A DNA stretch of 60,000 bases from Symsagittifera roscoffensis (taxonomy: Eukaryota; Xenacoelomorpha; Acoela; Convolutidae), in contig NC_087062.1 in the NCBI RefSeq assembly GCF_963678635.1, positions 51,432,028-51,492,027 on the forward strand, in the 5' to 3' direction. Numbering within the stretch: position 1 is the first letter of the stretch; each line of letters starts with the position of its first letter. Of the stretch, positions 56,107 through 60,000 are shown piece by piece. A model generated the notes under the pieces. It ran no database searches. It saw only the letters and a list, made by a program, of their open reading frames with translations, and was not told the DNA's origin. A program made the translations under genes and the position numbers.

Positions 56107-56700
56107 ATTTATATTTCATAATCTTTGCACCTCTGAAATATTTTGAACTTTCATTTTTCAAAGTAACATGCTGACAAACAAGCAACAATTCTAGTTCATA
56201 ATCAGCCAATAGGATTCATCCAATCCGTCACCTTCTCTAACTCTAGCACAAATCAACTAGACGAATGATATTACAACTCCAGGCATATCTATAACTATAA
56301 CTTTGCGACCTCCAGGTCAAAAATAAGCAAACCACTCCAACTTGACAACTAAAATAAATATCACCATAATATAATAACCCTCCCTTATCTAATAGCCCAA
56401 AAATCAACAATATTTCCCCAACTCAGACCTCAAATACCCCCCAAACAAATATGTTAAATTAGCCTAAAGTAAAAGAACGACCATTTTAATTAGCCTAAAG
56501 TATTAAAATCTCAAAAATACCCCAGATCATTTGACAAACAAAAATAAAGAAAAAGAAGACCTCCCGATCACCATAAAATTTGCCCCCAACAAATTTTCAC
56601 AAAACTCAACCCACTTGTCAAAAAACCAATAAATAATCCGACCACACTTGAAAATTGCCCCAAACACCAAAAAATATTCGATCAAGAAGCCATTTCTTAA
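56107..56700 (+). promoter_or_regulatory. Pol-env spacer with conserved CCAAT block (56191-56213)
   Basis: No ORF. The block CTAGTTCATAATCAGCCAAT with following AGGA aligns with R2 26516-26538, with four or fewer mismatches across about 23 nt, while the neighbouring sequence is hard to align. The position, about 490 bp upstream of the small membrane ORFs, fits an internal promoter or splice-control element. A second CCAAT (ATCCAATCCG) lies at about 56219. Confidence 0.4.
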
Positions 56701-56931
56701 ATGCTCTTCTCTCGACCAGTCAACATAATTCTTAACATTCTCATAAACTTTTTAACGATATTTAAACTTTTATCCATATTTCTTTTTGATACCTTTGAAT
56801 CTTTTGTAATAATCTTAATCATTTTTTGCAATAATTTTTTAATTTTCTATTCCATATTTGAACTATACCTCCAGCTTTCAAAAGCTATTGACTATATCCA
56901 CAGGTACGATTTACAAAACTTATCTAAATGA
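56701..56931 (+). CDS. Small membrane ORF a of R3 (76 aa)
   Basis: ATG at 56701, 76 codons. Two hydrophobic segments: about residues 6-29 (ILNILINFLTIFKLLSIFLF) and 33-53 (SFVIILIIFCNNFLIFYSIF), then a short polar tail with YIHRYDLQNLSK. Its stop TGA overlaps the ATG of the next ORF (ATGA, 56928-56931). Deleted from R2. A viroporin-like or accessory membrane protein is possible; no homologue recognised. AT-rich DNA favours hydrophobic ORFs, so coding status is not certain. Confidence 0.45.
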   Translation: MLFSRPVNIILNILINFLTIFKLLSIFLFDTFESFVIILIIFCNNFLIFYSIFELYLQLSKAIDYIHRYDLQNLSK

Positions 56932-57116
56932 TACGAACCATTTTTAGTAGAACAGATATTTTTTTACTATTTGTAATTTTTATAACATTTCTATCATCCC
57001 TCATCTTGACAATATGCAAATGTATAAAGAAAGCAATCATCACATTCGCCCTAGCAACAATCCTCCTAATTCTTTTTCTAGAAGAATACTATAATAAACA
57101 TAAATTTTTCCACTAA
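56928..57116 (+). CDS. Small membrane ORF b of R3 (62 aa)
   Basis: ATG at 56928 inside the ATGA overlap with ORF a. Residues 11-33 (DIFLLFVIFITFLSSLILTI) and 38-55 (AIITFALATILLILFL) look membrane-spanning, separated by a basic Cys-Lys loop (CKCIKK). Ends in KHKFFH and TAA (57114-57116). It is in the same frame as the long ATG-less ORF that follows after a second TAA at 57126-57128. Could be an accessory membrane protein or the anchor of a longer product. Confidence 0.45.
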   Translation: MIRTIFSRTDIFLLFVIFITFLSSLILTICKCIKKAIITFALATILLILFLEEYYNKHKFFH

Positions 57117-57128
57117 AAGAATAAATAA

Positions 57129-58235
57129 AAACCATCAAAAATTGCTAACCAACAATCACTCAGTCAGTCTTCACCGACACCATCTTCAACTACCCAAAAC
57201 CCCCATACATCTACACGAATTTCCTTTCAAGATAACCCATATACTTTCGAAGAACGACACGCTCGCTTATCTGAACCACTAGAACCAGTTCAACGACAAG
57301 CACCTCTAAGCGAACCAACATATAACTTATACCCAACACTACCACAAGAATTAAGTAGAATACGGAATCCTAGTCAAAACCAAAATACAGTCGAAATAAA
57401 TAGACAAATTATACATCCTCGACGAAACAGAAATTTTCAAACTCCCCGAGTTCATTTTGATATACCCCAATCCCCATCACAAAGTACTCCAGAAATCCCC
57501 ATTGGTATATTACCAGAAACCCCTACGCTTCTCTCACAACGTAGCACCTCAAGCCTACCCTCAGATTACTTAGGTTCAACACCAACATCTGAACAAATAC
57601 GTGAAAATCCCTTTAACCCTACAAACCAAACATCACGACTACCATATTGGACAACACATTCATTCACACAAGGTGAACCAAATTTAGTCAATGATCCAAT
57701 AGATATTTCTACGGATACAACAACATCCTCATCACTACCAAAAACATTATCACTACCATCAACACCATCAATAAGCCAGATTTCACCACCACCTTTTAAC
57801 TTAAATTTCCCAAATAACCTCGAAGCTAGATATCGAGAACAATCATCAACAAATATTCCTTTAAGACTAGACTGGAATACATTCACAGCACCTCCACCAT
57901 TATTTGGACAACACCCAGAAATCAACCGACTCCACAACTGGGCACTAAATAGACTACAATATAGACAAGACATTCACGAAGACATTCGTGATCATAACAT
58001 TCAAATACTCCAACAAAATAGTCTACAATTAAAATTTGAAATCACGGTTAAATTAAACAATATTACTCAACATCCCTATCCATTAAACCCACCGAATATA
58101 ACAGCTCAATCCCTACCACCACCATTTATAACAACTGAAGTGATATACAAATACGACAGATATACCAAAAAGACAATTGGTTATATCACATTTTATAACC
58201 CATACTCAGGATTGTCATACACATGTATATTCTAA
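57129..58235 (+). CDS. Long ORF without ATG (368 codons, Ser/Pro/Thr-rich) upstream of env
   Basis: Open from 57129 to TAA 58233-58235 with no ATG. Composition is rich in Ser, Pro, Thr, Asn and Gln (SLPKTLSLPSTPSISQISPP); the C-terminal 110 residues look folded (LHNWALNRLQYRQDIHEDIR, LQLKFEITVKLNNITQ, YKYDRYTKKTIGYITFYNPY). A branch-like CTAACC at 57145-57150 and acceptor-like CACTCAG ending at 57163 suggest that the start comes from a spliced upstream exon. The env ATG (58223) overlaps its last 13 nt. Nonsense-free length in AT-rich DNA argues strongly for coding. No homologue recognised; absent from R2 by deletion. Confidence 0.6.
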   Translation, partial: KPSKIANQQSLSQSSPTPSSTTQNPHTSTRISFQDNPYTFEERHARLSEPLEPVQRQAPLSEPTYNLYPTLPQELSRIRNPSQNQNTVEINRQIIHPRRNRNFQTPRVHFDIPQSPSQSTPEIPIGILPETPTLLSQRSTSSLPSDYLGSTPTSEQIRENPFNPTNQTSRLPYWTTHSFTQGEPNLVNDPIDISTDTTTSSSLPKTLSLPSTPSISQISPPPFNLNFPNNLEARYREQSSTNIPLRLDWNTFTAPPPLFGQHPEINRLHNWALNRLQYRQDIHEDIRDHNIQILQQNSLQLKFEITVKLNNITQHPYPLNPPNITAQSLPPPFITTEVIYKYDRYTKKTIGYITFYNPYSGLSYTCIF

Positions 58236-60000
58236 AAATTTTAATTTTTCTCCAACTCCTTTTTTTAATAACCTCCAATGAAAACATAAACCCTTCCCCC
58301 CGCACAGGACCCCAAGATTTATTAGTAACACATTACGATTGTGAAGAAAACGAACAAAAAACACTACACAAATATGCAATAAATCAAGTATCACAATGCG
58401 AAACAGAACCACAAGCTATAGAAACAACAAATGTAATAGCGACACTTTATTCAAAAGCCCGAGCAACAACAGTTATAGGATATAAATTCACAGCAACATT
58501 TTCTGAAAAGAAAGTACATTGTTCACAAGTCTCAAATGGAAATAAAAACCGACTTGACCACGAATCATTCTACCAGAGTAATATCGAACGACTTTTACAT
58601 CTCAATCCCGAAGATTGTAAAAACGAGTTACTAAGACTAAACATCACAAGAAATAAAAACACAGATAGAAAATTAGTATATTTCCAAGTTTTTGCAGATT
58701 CTGTACATCAAGCAGAACTTGAAAGATATCAAGGACATATAAAATTAGATGAAAAATACCCATACAACGGCGCACACGGAAGATTAACTTATGACATACA
58801 CGATAAACACTGGATACCACACATTGGTATAAATGACCCATCAAACTGCAAAGCAGACACGAAAAATAAAGGGTATCAAGAAATAATGTTTTTCGATTGG
58901 AAAATACAACTCGAAAAAATACAACTCACACGCGATTTATCTGACAACACAATGATCTATCAAGGAATTAGATTACCCTGTAAAAACGATCAAGGCTATT
59001 GTGACCCTACAACACGAACACAAGCAACAATTGTTTGGTTCCCCGAAGACACATGTACAACATTTCAAGTAGCAAAAATACACGCTCGTATGATAAAATT
59101 TCACGAAAAATATTTTACACAATCAATTCCATATGAACAAGTCCATCCATCACGAAAACAAAGTTCTAATTTTAGAAATATACACAATATAGAAAATAAA
59201 TTGACACGTTTTCAAATATATCAAGAAACAGAACTTGCATGTAAATACAGAAATCCACTTCACAAAACACAATACTCCGAGATATTAGTTGAATACGAAA
59301 AAGGATTCGACATGACCACTGGAAAAGTAAAATTCGACCCATACGCCACAAGTCACCCTATAAACGAAGGAACATCATATATACCAGTTGATTTTCAAAA
59401 AAGTAAAAGTCAACCTGGTGGACATCTAAAGCCCCATGATACTAGAAGCACACGTTTACAAGAACTATCACTAATGAATAGTACATATTTCGGTAATATC
59501 CATTATGATATTCACCTAGATATGAAATTAGACTACACAATTAGCCGAATTTTTCAAGAAATGTCACTCTCTGAATTAGAAACACTTCACCAACTATGCG
59601 AATTAGAAAGGACACAAATCCTACAATCACTTGCACTAGCAGTATTAAAAATACCCTACGCAGGATATTTACTATCAGGCAATAGATCAAATTTTTTAGA
59701 CTACGAAGGAAACATTTTATGGTTTTATACCTGTACCAAAAAAGTATCACCACTATATGTTTTTGAAGATAAAAGATGCTATAAAAGAATCCCTATCTTT
59801 TATAAAAATAAAGTACATTTCGTAGACACACTTTCAAGACGAACCTATTTCTGGGATACCGCAGTCCCATGTGGATCAGAAAATAGCCACAATGTAGTTC
59901 AACTGAACCCTGATGAAGATAAATATTACCTTCTTACCCCATATCCCACATTAATGCAATCACTCAAAAAATTTTCACCTGAAAGCATTAGAGCTATTGC
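58223..60000 (+). CDS. R3 envelope-type glycoprotein, uninterrupted, C-terminus beyond window
   Basis: ATG at 58223 begins MYILKILIFLQLLFLITSNE, a clear signal peptide. The frame is open for 592 codons to the window edge without a stop. Features: VTHYDCEENEQ, QVSQCETEP, a series of spaced Cys (CKNDQGYCDPTT, PEDTCTTF), N-glycosylation sequons, LETLHQLCELERTQILQS, and EDKRCYKRIPIF followed by TYFWDTAVPCGSENSHNVV. The pattern 'C-Y-x-R-I-P... D-T-x-x-R... V-P-C' recalls glycoproteins shared by chuviruses and some invertebrate LTR retroelements, by memory only. R2 shows the missing C-terminal anchor. Entry function inferred. Confidence 0.8.
   Translation, partial: MYILKILIFLQLLFLITSNENINPSPRTGPQDLLVTHYDCEENEQKTLHKYAINQVSQCETEPQAIETTNVIATLYSKARATTVIGYKFTATFSEKKVHCSQVSNGNKNRLDHESFYQSNIERLLHLNPEDCKNELLRLNITRNKNTDRKLVYFQVFADSVHQAELERYQGHIKLDEKYPYNGAHGRLTYDIHDKHWIPHIGINDPSNCKADTKNKGYQEIMFFDWKIQLEKIQLTRDLSDNTMIYQGIRLPCKNDQGYCDPTTRTQATIVWFPEDTCTTFQVAKIHARMIKFHEKYFTQSIPYEQVHPSRKQSSNFRNIHNIENKLTRFQIYQETELACKYRNPLHKTQYSEILVEYEKGFDMTTGKVKFDPYATSHPINEGTSYIPVDFQKSKSQPGGHLKPHDTRSTRLQELSLMNSTYFGNIHYDIHLDMKLDYTISRIFQEMSLSELETLHQLCELERTQILQSLALAVLKIPYAGYLLSGNRSNFLDYEGNILWFYTCTKKVSPLYVFEDKRCYKRIPIFYKNKVHFVDTLSRRTYFWDTAVPCGSENSHNVVQLNPDEDKYYLLTPYPTLMQSLKKFSPESIRAI

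Larger units (their letters stand above)
46021..60000 (+). mobile_element. R3: env-bearing Ty3/gypsy-like retroelement, 5' LTR to env, runs off window
   Basis: Same family as R1/R2 but complete from the 5' LTR. Order: LTR, primer-binding site, 1.1-kb leader, ORF1, gag, protease, RT, RNase H, integrase, spacer, two small membrane ORFs, ATG-less Pro/Ser-rich ORF and env. The plus strand is A-rich (poly-A/C) and G-poor throughout. gag has three in-frame stops, pol has one stop and several frameshifts including a 76-bp integrase deletion. env and the small ORFs are intact as far as visible. Confidence 0.9.

Noticed and set aside
57566-57973. Minus-strand 135-codon ORF as a Cys-rich protein
   Set aside because: It is antisense to the ATG-less Ser/Pro-rich ORF and has no independent support.

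Overview
The window is eukaryotic repeat DNA from a very AT-rich genome, probably an invertebrate animal. The evidence is spliceosome-type signals, Polinton/Maverick genes (protein-primed DNA polymerase B, A32-like packaging ATPase, retroviral-type integrase, F54H12.2-like capsid protein) and env-bearing Ty3/gypsy-like LTR retroelements. I see no convincing host gene and cannot name the species. Almost everything is a decayed mobile element. The exceptions are the glycoprotein gene at the right edge, a few small retroelement ORFs and one Polinton ORF.

Layout. (1) 1-4245: about 805-bp direct repeats carrying minus-strand fragments of a small Polinton virion-type protein; they split an F54H12.2-like capsid gene. 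(2) 4340-14490, Polinton copy A. Minus strand: capsid N-terminus, integrase, small ORF, packaging ATPase, Cys-rich protein, putative second ATPase, putative PC4-like protein, two unknown proteins. Plus strand: one unknown ORF and the zinc-finger N-terminus of polB. A near-perfect 1775-bp direct duplication lies inside it. (3) 14482-17917, retroelement R1, a deleted gag/pro piece; 17917-18612, a second polB fragment; 18612-31854, retroelement R2 with gag, pro, RT, RNase H, integrase, partial env, a post-env ORF and a 3' LTR. R1 and R2 share the same polB/gag junction, so polB fragment plus retroelement was tandemly duplicated after insertion. (4) 31855-45180, Polinton copy B, in the same gene order from ATPase to a nearly full-length but broken polB. 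(5) 46021-60000, retroelement R3: 5' LTR, probable primer-binding site, structured leader, ORF1 overlapping gag, gag-pro-pol, two small membrane ORFs, a long ORF without ATG, and an uninterrupted env that runs off the window.

How it works together. The Polinton genes form a DNA-virus-like replication and packaging set (polB, integrase, ATPase, capsid proteins). Their promoters appear to use arrays of CCAAT boxes between divergently transcribed genes. R2 and R3 belong to one retroelement family with an unusually complex plan: ORF1, then gag-pro-pol, then two membrane ORFs, a Pro/Ser-rich ORF, env and a post-env ORF. That plan, pieced together from R1, R2 and R3, is the most likely new biology here. 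Supporting cis elements include covarying LTR hairpins, twin leader hairpins and a conserved CCAAT block between pol and env.
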